Origin: Lewinellaceae bacterium
GTDB lineage: Bacteria; Bacteroidota; Bacteroidia; Chitinophagales; Saprospiraceae
Assembly: GCA_020636325.1 (NCBI GenBank)
Contig: JACJYC010000013.1
Location: forward strand, 62,001-126,000
DNA: 64,000 nt
Reading direction: 5' to 3'
Of the stretch, positions 26,232 through 34,071 are shown in pieces. The stretch's first letter is position 1. Each line of letters starts with the position of its first letter. Under the pieces are notes generated by a model. The model was given only the letters and a program-made list of their open reading frames with translations, was not told the DNA's origin and did not search any database. Position numbers and translations under genes: made by a program.

Positions 26232-27630
26232 CTTTCGGGGTGTTCAGGGTAAGTTGATAAGACAGCGCCGCCAGGCTGAAGAAAGCGGCCTGTATGATGC
26301 CGGGGCCCGGAAACTGGTAATAGGAAAACTCCTGTTGCGAAGAAGAGTGAATGATAAACCATCCCATGAAAAATATGGGGCAGAGCAGCATCACATCCCG
26401 CATCAGATGGTCCCTGGGCAGCGTCAGCCACCGCATCGCCTGTTTCAAAATGAAAAATCCGATGAAAATGGCCATCAGCAAGGCGCCGATGATGCCGGAA
26501 TGCATCAGTATGTTCTGGTTGCCGACGTGAAAATCATCGGACTCCATAAAGCCGTTTGAAAATCCCCAGCCGGTCAGCTTCGATTGCGACCATTTTTTCA
26601 TCACGCGGGGGCCCCGCTCGGTCAGCCGGATCAGCGTACCGTCAGCCGTGGCGTCGCCTTCCGCCAGCGCCTCCAGGGTCAGCATCCGCCTGACGGCATT
26701 GTTGACCTGCGTGCGGAGGATCGGAACAGACTGGGTGCCGATGATCGCAACGATCAGCAAGGCAAACATCGCCGAGAGGCGCTTTTTATCAAACTTGATG
26801 ACCAATGCGAAGGACAGCGAAAGGATGAAGACCGAAAAGATCGTCCACCCCCGGGTTGCCGAAAGGAAGACGGAGGCGAAGTTGGCCCCCAGTACGGCGA
26901 ACAGGTAGATGTTCCTGAAAAAGAATTTTTTGATCGCCAGAAAATACAGCGCCCCGAAATAGGTTATGATGATCACGTTGTCATTGTAGAACCCGCGGTA
27001 GGTTTTCTCCGAGGAGACCTGAATGGCGAACCAAACCTTTTCCTTGATCCCGAAAACCTGCATAGGCGACCGGCCGAGCATGATCGTGAATAGCTGGGCG
27101 CCAAGCGTCACAAAAGCCATCGGAAACAGGTAAACGAACAGTTCCTTGTACTGTTCCACCTCCTTGAAAAGCCTTGGCACCGAATAGAAAAGCAGCAGCG
27201 GCGTCAGCCATTTGAGGATGCGGAACTGGACATTCAACTCCATTTCCACGCCCAGTACGTAGCCCTGCACGACCAGGAAGATGAGGTAGATCCCCATCAC
27301 CATGAGCGGAGGCCAGTAGAAAGGCTGGTAATCCGCCTTGATCGCCCGGGCCTTGATCACGCTCAGGATGATGTACACCTGCCCCAGTTCGATAGGCGGC
27401 AAGCCCGGCAACAGGCTGATGACGGCCTCATACAACCCGAAAAAACCGAAAAAGCCGTCGGACAGCAGCAGAAAGTAGGCCATCCAGAAGGGCTCATCCT
27501 TGGGTTTTGCCCGGAAATAAGCCACCAGCGTCCCCATATGGAATACCCAACCGATGATCGGGGGCACATAGTAGACGGCGATAACGGCGCAAATGACCAG
27601 GCCGAAAAACTTGGCTAACTTCTCTATCAT
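26203..27630 (-). CDS. Polytopic membrane protein, O-antigen polymerase/ligase-like
   Basis: A 475-residue integral membrane protein with roughly ten hydrophobic segments. A large polar loop after the charged FDKKRLSAMFALL segment, containing TLIRLTERGPRVMKKWSQSKLTGWG and HVGNQNILMHSG, is typical of the Wzy_C/WaaL class, where a conserved His in an H-N-x-x-L-type motif lies in the long periplasmic loop. A locus with a Wzx flippase and a Wza/Wzc export system needs a Wzy polymerase, and this is the only candidate here. Polymerase versus ligase cannot be decided from sequence. Confidence 0.75.
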   Translation of the reverse strand: MIEKLAKFFGLVICAVIAVYYVPPIIGWVFHMGTLVAYFRAKPKDEPFWMAYFLLLSDGFFGFFGLYEAVISLLPGLPPIELGQVYIILSVIKARAIKADYQPFYWPPLMVMGIYLIFLVVQGYVLGVEMELNVQFRILKWLTPLLLFYSVPRLFKEVEQYKELFVYLFPMAFVTLGAQLFTIMLGRSPMQVFGIKEKVWFAIQVSSEKTYRGFYNDNVIIITYFGALYFLAIKKFFFRNIYLFAVLGANFASVFLSATRGWTIFSVFILSLSFALVIKFDKKRLSAMFALLIVAIIGTQSVPILRTQVNNAVRRMLTLEALAEGDATADGTLIRLTERGPRVMKKWSQSKLTGWGFSNGFMESDDFHVGNQNILMHSGIIGALLMAIFIGFFILKQAMRWLTLPRDHLMRDVMLLCPIFFMGWFIIHSSSQQEFSYYQFPGPGIIQAAFFSLAALSYQLTLNTPKDDGEQAIDG

Positions 27631-27704
27631 TTTTCAATCTATCACTTAAAATACGGGGCCTGAACAAGCATGCAGCGCTGAAAGGCTGCCATGCCCGACG
27701 GCCC

Positions 27705-28769
27705 TCAATGCGCTTTTACCTTGGTGCGCATGCCCATGGTTTCCGCGATGAAGGCCGCATTGCCTTCAACGGAATGCTTTTCCGCGACGATCTTCTGCAT
27801 ATACCGCACCATCTCCTGGCGCTTGTCCTCGTTGTTGAGGTAAAAGGCCGTCACTTCGCGGGCTTCGTCAAAACACTTGATGGCAGGCACATCGGCGTCG
27901 CCAAAGATCTCCGCTACATTCTGCTGCCATTCCATCACCGGAAGGGCGCCGGCGCCGAGCGCTTCCACCCACCGCCAGTGCAGGGCATTGAGCAGGCCAG
28001 GGTTGGCGTCGACCGGTGCGATCTTCGTCGCGTTGTACATGTCGTTCAGCCGTTCGACGGTGATGTGCCCGCTGCGCGGATAATAGCGTTTTTCCAGCTC
28101 GGGAAAATAGGAGAACCACTTCGGCCAGGAATCATCGCCGTGGATCTGCAGGTCGAAATCCGTAAAGCAGCTCAGGAATTTGGCCTTTTTGAAACCCCAG
28201 CTCGTTTTGTAGCACATCCCTACGTACAGCACTTCCGATTTGAGTTCCTGATACGTCGCTTCCGGCAGTTCCTTTTCATAAAAATCACCGGCGGGCGTAT
28301 GCGGGTAGAGGTAGTGCATGTTCTTAAGCCCAACCTTGGTCAATTGCTCGATCCAGAACGTATCATACGTGTAGATGGCGTCGGCATAATAAAGAATGGG
28401 CAGGAAATGGCGGCTGGTCGGCGTGTAGTACGGGCAATCACCCAGGAAAAAGCCGATTTTTGAATGCCGCTTGAAATGAGCCAGGGTCTCCGGCAACAAC
28501 AATTCATTGTTATAAATAAACACGATATCCGGTTTTATCCGGTTGTATTCCTGCAAATAGAACTGATTGACCCGATTGTAGAAGTAGGATTCCCAACGCA
28601 GCCTGAGCTTGTCGGGGAACCGAAACATCTGGGTATTCACTTTGCTTTGCCAGCCTCTGACAAGGTGGCTGTAGTCGATCGTATGGATTTCGCCGCCGAG
28701 CGATTCAAACGTCTCTCTGAACGATTGGTGAAATCCGTACCGTTTTGGGACAAGAAGTAGCACTTTCAT
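27705..28769 (-). CDS. CgeB-like glycosyltransferase
   Basis: A 354-residue protein of the CgeB / glycosyltransferase family 1-like class. Recognisable parts are MKVLLLVPKRYGFHQSF at the start, PDIVFIYNNELLLPETLAHFK, KIGFFLGDCPYYTPTSRHFL, and the C-terminal LLNALHWRWVEALGAGALPVMEW followed by IKCFDEAREVTAFYLNNEDKR, the nucleotide-sugar-binding side. No membrane segment. It starts 13 nt after the DegT aminotransferase stop and is likely in the same transcript. It probably adds a sugar, possibly the amino sugar made by its neighbour; this last point is speculation. Confidence 0.78.
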   Translation of the reverse strand: MKVLLLVPKRYGFHQSFRETFESLGGEIHTIDYSHLVRGWQSKVNTQMFRFPDKLRLRWESYFYNRVNQFYLQEYNRIKPDIVFIYNNELLLPETLAHFKRHSKIGFFLGDCPYYTPTSRHFLPILYYADAIYTYDTFWIEQLTKVGLKNMHYLYPHTPAGDFYEKELPEATYQELKSEVLYVGMCYKTSWGFKKAKFLSCFTDFDLQIHGDDSWPKWFSYFPELEKRYYPRSGHITVERLNDMYNATKIAPVDANPGLLNALHWRWVEALGAGALPVMEWQQNVAEIFGDADVPAIKCFDEAREVTAFYLNNEDKRQEMVRYMQKIVAEKHSVEGNAAFIAETMGMRTKVKAH

Positions 28770-28782
28770 GTTTCCGGAAAAT

Positions 28783-29964
28783 TTAGAGTTGGGTGAAAAC
28801 CTTTTTGACGGCCGCCGCCACTTTTTCCATTTCGCCGTCCGTAAGGCTCGGGTAAATGGGCAGGCGAAGCAACCTGTTAAAAAATGTCATGGATCCCGGG
28901 AAGTCGTCATCGGTCCCGAGGTGTTCGTAGTACTTATTCCGGTGAAGCGGGGTATAATGCACATTGGCCAGTACGCCTTCCGCGCGCAGGGCGTCCATCA
29001 CCCAGTATTTGCGGGCGGGCGGTACCAGAATGCCGAATAAATGCCAGTTGTGTTCGACGCCTTCCGTCAGTTTCAGGAAGTCGAGCTGCGGGATGCCGGT
29101 CAGTTGATCCAGGTAATATTCCGCAATCTCCCGGCGGCGGGCGTTCATGGCCTCCAGCCGGTCGAGCTGGGTGATCCCCATCGCGCCGTTGATGTTCGAT
29201 TGCACGTAGCTGCTTCCTTTGTTGACGTACTCATAGTAGCCGCGGGTGCGGTTATCGGTCAGGAAAGCGTATTTGTCGGTGCCCTTTTCGCGCATGATCT
29301 TGATGAGGTCCGCCAGTTCGTCGTCGTTGGTCACCAGGGCGCCGCCTTCGCCTGTGGTCATGTTCTTGGTGCCGTGGAAGGAGAAGGTGCTTGCATCTCC
29401 CTGATTGCCCGTGTACCGGCCTTTGTATTTCGAGCCGATCGACTGGGCGGTATCCTGCACCACATACAGGCCGTGTTTTTTGGCAATAGCGTTGATCTCA
29501 TCCATTTCCGGCGGATTGCCGGCGTAATCCACCGGGCAGATCGCCACGGTTTTTTCGGTGATGTAGGATTCCAGTTTTTCGACATCCAGGTTGCCGTTGT
29601 CGGGTCGCACATCGGCGAGCACCACTTTCAGGTTGTTCAGGATCGGCCCTAATGCCGTACTGGTATAGGTAAAGTTGGGGACGATCACCTCGCTGCCGGC
29701 AGGAAATCCCTTGGCCATAAAAGCAAGGTCAAGCGCCACTGTACAGGAGGTCAGGAACAGCGCGTGTTTCACGCCGAGATAGGCCGCCAGCTTTTTCTCG
29801 AATTCCCTGCAAGCCGGACCGTCGCCGCTGACAAAAGTGCTCCGCATGGCTTCCGCCACCGACCGGACATCCTCATCCGTGATGGAAGGTTTGTGGATCA
29901 GGACAGGCTCCTTGCTGATCGGTTCGCCGCCGTCAATGGCCAGTTCGGGGTGTGTAATCGTCAT
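28783..29964 (-). CDS. DegT/DnrJ/EryC1/StrS sugar aminotransferase
   Basis: A 393-residue PLP-dependent sugar aminotransferase. It has FVSGDGPACREFEKKLAAYLG (N-terminal substrate region), LFLTSCTVALDLAF, VIVPNFTYTSTA, VVQDTAQSIGSKYKGR and the PLP-lysine motif FSFHGTKNMTTGEGGALV (Lys near 198). The motif set is closest to WecE/PerA-type enzymes that aminate a 4-keto-6-deoxy sugar nucleotide. With gmd and an fcl-like gene next in the locus, GDP-4-keto-6-deoxymannose would be an available substrate, giving GDP-perosamine; a terminal formyltransferase could then act on it. Family is certain; substrate is inference. Confidence 0.9.
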   Translation of the reverse strand: MTITHPELAIDGGEPISKEPVLIHKPSITDEDVRSVAEAMRSTFVSGDGPACREFEKKLAAYLGVKHALFLTSCTVALDLAFMAKGFPAGSEVIVPNFTYTSTALGPILNNLKVVLADVRPDNGNLDVEKLESYITEKTVAICPVDYAGNPPEMDEINAIAKKHGLYVVQDTAQSIGSKYKGRYTGNQGDASTFSFHGTKNMTTGEGGALVTNDDELADLIKIMREKGTDKYAFLTDNRTRGYYEYVNKGSSYVQSNINGAMGITQLDRLEAMNARRREIAEYYLDQLTGIPQLDFLKLTEGVEHNWHLFGILVPPARKYWVMDALRAEGVLANVHYTPLHRNKYYEHLGTDDDFPGSMTFFNRLLRLPIYPSLTDGEMEKVAAAVKKVFTQL

Positions 29965-30036
29965 AACGTGTTTGTTTGAATTGGTGATTTCGGAATAGGG
30001 TTAAGACCATTATTTATTTTTATTGATTGGATTGAC

Positions 30037-30205
30037 CCCAATCGAATCAATCGAAAAATCGTATCAATCGAAGAATCGAAGAATCGAATCAATCGTATCA
30101 ATCGACCACGCCGCGGCGAATCAATCGTATCAATCGAAGAATCGAATCAATCGTATCAATCGTATCAATCGAATCAATCGAAGAATCGAAAAATCGTATC
30201 AATCA
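30037..30205. repeat. 8-9 bp array (AATCGTATC / AATCGAATC / AATCGAAG)
   Basis: About eighteen units of AATCGTATC, AATCGAATC or AATCGAAG, interrupted once by a GC-rich stretch with the perfect palindrome CGCCGCGGCG (30109-30118). It ends five bases before the stop codon of the epimerase gene at 30210 and is the reverse-complement family of the array at 55-165. Confidence 0.88.
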
Positions 30206-30209
30206 TTTC

Positions 30210-31148
30210 TCACTCGTTCTCCACTTCCGCCGGTTGGTGGTGTTCTTCATACCACCGGATGGCTTCCGCTACGCCTTCCCGGAACGGCACTTCAGGGCTC
30301 CAGCCCAATAAACGGGCGCCTTTGCTGCCGTCGACGGTCTTATAGGCCGCGCCGTCCGGTTTGGTGGGATCCAGCCGGATTTCGCCTTCGTAGCCCGTAA
30401 GCTCCCGGATCAGTTCGCACATCTCCAGGACCGAGATCCCCTCGCCCACGCCGACATTGATGAATTCGTCGGTCGGCTCCAGGCCGATGCTCCGGATCAT
30501 GGCTTCGGCGCCGTCATCCACGTGCAGCCATTCCCTGACGGGCTTGCCCGTTCCCCACACCGGCACGAAAGGCGCGTTGGTCCGGCGGGCCTCCACAAAT
30601 TTCATGATCAGGGCGCCCAGCGCATGCGAACGCTCTTCCTCAAAGTGATCCTCCGGCCCGTACATGTTCGACAATACGATGTTGATCACATCCAGGCCGT
30701 GCTGCCGGGCGTTAGCCCAGGACCCCACCCAGAAGGCCTTGCGGACAAAGCCGTAAACCATCACGGATTCATGCATGGGGCCGTCCCAGATCTCCTCCTC
30801 CCTGAACAGCGTAGCCTTGGCCGGATAAACGCAATTCGAAATGGGATTGACGATCCTTTTCACCCCCGCTTCGCGCGCAGCCCTCAGCAGGTTCACATTC
30901 ATCAGCAGGTTGTTCTCGAACAGATCCGCCGGGTACTTGTACCCAAACTGAATGCCCCCGACAAAGGAGGCGCAGTTCAGCAGCACATCGGGCTTTTCCC
31001 GCTGGAAGAAAGCGGATGTTTGCGCATAGTCCCTCAGGTCTACCCCCAGGCTCAGCGAGGTCAAAACCGGGTTTTCTCCCCGCTCGCGCAGCTTTTTTAC
31101 CAATCGTTTACCCAAAAAACCGGTTGCTCCGGTGACCAGGATTTTCAT
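30210..31148 (-). CDS. NAD-dependent epimerase/reductase, GDP-L-fucose synthase-like
   Basis: A 312-residue extended short-chain dehydrogenase. The Rossmann motif is KILVTGATGFLGKRL (2-16). The region PISNCVYPAKATLFREEEIWDG and the later VLSNMYGPEDHFEEERSHALGALI match the GDP-fucose synthase/WcaG group, and the gene lies next to gmd, its usual partner. Oddity: the catalytic Y-x3-K appears as YGFVRK, so the fourth residue after Tyr is Arg and Lys is one further. This may mark a subfamily with a different 4-keto-6-deoxy product. It likely acts in GDP-deoxysugar synthesis in the cytoplasm. Confidence 0.8.
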   Translation of the reverse strand: MKILVTGATGFLGKRLVKKLRERGENPVLTSLSLGVDLRDYAQTSAFFQREKPDVLLNCASFVGGIQFGYKYPADLFENNLLMNVNLLRAAREAGVKRIVNPISNCVYPAKATLFREEEIWDGPMHESVMVYGFVRKAFWVGSWANARQHGLDVINIVLSNMYGPEDHFEEERSHALGALIMKFVEARRTNAPFVPVWGTGKPVREWLHVDDGAEAMIRSIGLEPTDEFINVGVGEGISVLEMCELIRELTGYEGEIRLDPTKPDGAAYKTVDGSKGARLLGWSPEVPFREGVAEAIRWYEEHHQPAEVENE

Positions 31149-31193
31149 ATTACACTAGCTTGTTTTTACAGATGTTTTGGTCCTGCAGACCTT

Positions 31194-31262
31194 CTTCTCA
31201 CCCTCTCTCTCACCCTCTCACCCCTCACCCCCTCTCACCCTCTCTCACTCTCCCCCCTCTCA
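31194..31262. repeat. 8-bp C/T-rich array overlapping the gmd stop codon
   Basis: About eight CCCTCTCA-type units. The last unit contains the TCA that is the TGA stop codon (31260-31262) of the minus-strand gmd gene, so the repeat has merged with the gene end. In gmd mRNA the array reads as G-rich GAGAGGGT units. Confidence 0.9.
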
Positions 31263-32414
31263 CATCAAATCCTCCACCTTGTTATGGATCAGGAATCCGC
31301 CGTTCTTCAGGTGGTGGTTGCGTTTGACGAGTTCAACATCGCTTTGCACCATTTCGGAGACCATTTCTTCCAGGGTATGCTGCGGTTGCCACCCGAGTTT
31401 CGTTTTCGCCTTGGTCGCATCGCCGATCAGCAGGTTGACCTCCGTAGGGCGGAAGTAGAACGGGTCGACCTGGATAAGCTCCTGGCCGATATTGAGGTGG
31501 TCCGGTTCGAGCCCGGTCTGGCTTTCAAAAAGGTCGCGGTCGATACCGGCAATGATCCCTTTTTCGTCGGCTCCCTTTCCGGTGAAATCCAGCATAATGC
31601 CCACTTCATGAAAGGCCATCCGGACAAAATCTCGGATTGCGGTGGTCCGGCCTGTCGCGATCACAAAATCTTCGGGTTTATCCTGTTGGAGCATCAGGTA
31701 CATGGCCTCCACGTAATCCTTGGCGTGTCCCCAGTCCCGCTTGGCATCCAGGTTACCCAATGACAGCACCCCCTGAAAACCGAGCGAGATATTGGCAACG
31801 GCACGGGTGATCTTCCGGGTAACGAAGGTTTCCCCGCGCACCGGCGATTCGTGGTTGAACAGGATCCCGTTGCAGGCGAACATATTGTAGGCCTCCCGGT
31901 AGTTCACCGTGATCCAGTAACCGTACAGTTTGGCTACCCCGTACGGACTGCGCGGGTAGAAGGGCGTTTGCTCTGTTTGCGGCACTTCCTGCACCAGGCC
32001 GTACAGTTCCGAAGTGGACGCCTGGTAGATCCGGGTCTTCTGGGTCAACCCCAGTATCCGGACCGCCTCCAGTATCCGCAGCGTACCCAGCCCGTCGGCG
32101 TTGCCGGTATATTCCGGCGTGTCAAAGCTCACCTTCACGTGCGACATAGCCGCCAGGTTGTAAATTTCATCCGGCTGGATCTCCTGGATGTATTTGATGA
32201 TGTTGCTGGCATCCGTCAGGTCGCCGTAGAAGTAATGGAATTTAGGGTTGCCTTCCTGCCGGTCGTTGGCAAACAAGGCGTCAATCCTGGAAGTATTGAA
32301 AGAAGAACTCCTCCGCTTCATCCCCCAGACCGTGTACCCCTTCTGCAGCAGATAATCTGCCAGATAGGAGCCGTCCTGGCCCGTGATCCCCGTAATCAAT
32401 GCTATTTTTGACAT
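31260..32414 (-). CDS. gmd: GDP-mannose 4,6-dehydratase
   Basis: A 384-residue extended short-chain dehydrogenase that converts GDP-D-mannose to GDP-4-keto-6-deoxy-D-mannose. Evidence: KIALITGITGQDGSYLADYLL (2-22), YNLAAMSHVKVSFDTPEYT, STSELYGLVQEVPQTE and the catalytic FYPRSPYGVAKLYGYW with Y-x3-K, then RDWGHAKDYVEAMYLML. These are near-diagnostic for Gmd. Length and all motifs are normal. It supplies the precursor for GDP-fucose or GDP-perosamine; both possible next enzymes (fcl-like and DegT) lie downstream in this locus. The stop codon lies inside a C/T repeat. Confidence 0.95.
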   Translation of the reverse strand: MSKIALITGITGQDGSYLADYLLQKGYTVWGMKRRSSSFNTSRIDALFANDRQEGNPKFHYFYGDLTDASNIIKYIQEIQPDEIYNLAAMSHVKVSFDTPEYTGNADGLGTLRILEAVRILGLTQKTRIYQASTSELYGLVQEVPQTEQTPFYPRSPYGVAKLYGYWITVNYREAYNMFACNGILFNHESPVRGETFVTRKITRAVANISLGFQGVLSLGNLDAKRDWGHAKDYVEAMYLMLQQDKPEDFVIATGRTTAIRDFVRMAFHEVGIMLDFTGKGADEKGIIAGIDRDLFESQTGLEPDHLNIGQELIQVDPFYFRPTEVNLLIGDATKAKTKLGWQPQHTLEEMVSEMVQSDVELVKRNHHLKNGGFLIHNKVEDLM

Positions 32415-32423
32415 CTTTTGCGT

Positions 32424-32475
32424 TTTAGTCGTAAGTCATAAGTAGCGACGTAAAATCTTACGGCGCTATATCATA
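32424..32475. repeat. Heptad remnant with a near-perfect hairpin
   Basis: Three AAGT-type heptads (GTCGTAAGTCATAAGT) lead into a hairpin AGCGACGTAA-AATC-TTACGGCGCT (32444-32467) with nine of ten pairs, then one more partial unit. It has the same layout as 8754-8777 but with different paired bases in the upper stem. Confidence 0.8.
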
Positions 32476-32478
32476 AGC

Positions 32479-32636
32479 CCTCTCTCTCACCCCTCCCATC
32501 CGCCATAGCCTCCGGCGAAGGCGGGCTCTCACCCTCTCACCCTCTCACCCTCTCTCACCCTCTCACCCTCTCTCTCTCTCTCTCACCCTCTCCCCTCTCT
32601 CTCTCCCCTCTCACCCCCTCCCCCTCACAATCCGCA
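32479..32636. repeat. 8-bp C/T-rich array with a GC hairpin insert, overlapping the wzx 3' end
   Basis: Units of CCCTCTCA and CTCTCTCT are split by a 26-bp insert (32499-32524, TCCGCCATAGC to GGCGGG) that can fold CCGCC against GGCGG. The same TCCGCCATAGC occurs at 54754-54764. The array extends into the last codons of the flippase gene, encoding its RGRG C-terminus and TGA stop (32611-32613). Confidence 0.88.
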
Positions 32637-34071
32637 TCGCCTTAGGAATAAAAACCACCCGCAACAGCCGCATTTCCTCGGTATGCGCCAGGTAATGCCC
32701 GCCCAGGTAAAAAAGTACGCCGAACGCGGTGCCGCCGAGCAGGTAGGTAAGGTCTTCTGCGGTGATGTAGTTCTGCATCAGCACAACGATCACCCCCATT
32801 GCAGCGCTGAAGGCCAGACTCGGCAAAACATCCCGGATCTGGGCGCCCAGCGGATAGTTGAGGTATTTGTCGGTATAGTAGGTGTTGATGAACAACGCGA
32901 TATAATTGGAGATCACCTGACCGGCCACCAGCCCGAAAACCCCGTAGGTCAGGCCGCCGGCCGCAATAGCGATCAAGGTGACTGCTTTTTTAATCACTTC
33001 CAGCCGTAGGCTCAGGTCAACGCGGCCCAGCACAAGCAGCAGGTCGATGTTCACCGAGTTGATGTGGTAGGTCACGCCGGCCATGCAAAGCAGCTGCAGG
33101 AACGGCACGGCATCGAGCCATTTCTCGCCGACCATCGTCAGCAGGATCGGCCTGGCGAGCACGCCCATCATGACCATGATCGGCACGATGATGAAGGAAC
33201 TCATGACGATGATCTGCCGGTAGGCTTCCTTGAGCTTCACGCGGTCGTCCTGCAATTTGGCCAGCACCGGGTAGGTCACCCGCTGGATGGATTGCTGGAA
33301 GGTATTGGCCGCCATGTTCACAAAATTGTTGGCCTGGGTAAAGAACCCGAGAATGGCGGTCGTGAAGAACCGGCCGATCAGCACCTGTACGATATGCCGG
33401 AAGAATTTATCGATCAGGGCTTCAGCCAGCAATTTCGAACCGAATCCGAACAACTTCCTGAACGATTGGCGGCTGAACCGCAGGCTGATTTTCCAGGGAT
33501 TCACCACCCACAGAAAGATAGCGCTGGCCAGCTCCATCAACCCGATGCGCGCTACCAGGCTCCATACGCCGAACCCTTTGTAGGCCATGACAATCGCAAT
33601 CCCCCCGGAAATGAGGACGGCCGCGAACCTGACCTTGGCCTGGGTTTTGAAATCAATGCGCTGGGTCAGGATGGTATGCTGTATGATGGCGGCCGAACTG
33701 ATGATCAGGTTGAGCCCCATCACCCGTACGATCTGCACCAGAATGTCCTGATGGAAGAACCGCGCGATGGCCGGCGCCGAAAAGAACAGCACGATATAGA
33801 AAAATATCGCGGTCAGGAAATTGAAGATAAACGTAGTGGACTTGTCGATATCCGAAATTTCCTTTTCCCGGATCAAAGCATAGGAAAACCCGCTTTGAAT
33901 AAAGGTATTCGACAGCTCGAAGAAGATCATGATCATGGCCAGCAACCCGAAATCCTCGGGCGTCAGCAACCTGGCCAGGATAATGGCGACCAGAAAATTG
34001 GCGCCGCTGCTGCCCAGCTTGTCGACCAGGACCCAGAAAAAAGCCGTTATGGAACGATCGGTCAGCGACAT
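32611..34071 (-). CDS. wzx: Lipopolysaccharide/exopolysaccharide flippase (WzxC-like)
   Basis: A 486-residue MOP-superfamily membrane protein with about fourteen hydrophobic segments. The N-terminus (ITAFFWVLVDKLGSSGANFL, then LLTPEDFGLLAMIMIF and SFALIREKE-like text) matches the WzxC/lipopolysaccharide biosynthesis group. It should move the lipid-linked repeat unit to the periplasmic face for polymerisation. The start codon overlaps the Wzc stop by one base, so translation is coupled to the export kinase. The last four residues and the stop codon are encoded by C/T repeat sequence, suggesting the repeat has replaced the original gene end. Confidence 0.9.
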   Translation of the reverse strand: MSLTDRSITAFFWVLVDKLGSSGANFLVAIILARLLTPEDFGLLAMIMIFFELSNTFIQSGFSYALIREKEISDIDKSTTFIFNFLTAIFFYIVLFFSAPAIARFFHQDILVQIVRVMGLNLIISSAAIIQHTILTQRIDFKTQAKVRFAAVLISGGIAIVMAYKGFGVWSLVARIGLMELASAIFLWVVNPWKISLRFSRQSFRKLFGFGSKLLAEALIDKFFRHIVQVLIGRFFTTAILGFFTQANNFVNMAANTFQQSIQRVTYPVLAKLQDDRVKLKEAYRQIIVMSSFIIVPIMVMMGVLARPILLTMVGEKWLDAVPFLQLLCMAGVTYHINSVNIDLLLVLGRVDLSLRLEVIKKAVTLIAIAAGGLTYGVFGLVAGQVISNYIALFINTYYTDKYLNYPLGAQIRDVLPSLAFSAAMGVIVVLMQNYITAEDLTYLLGGTAFGVLFYLGGHYLAHTEEMRLLRVVFIPKAMRIVRGRG

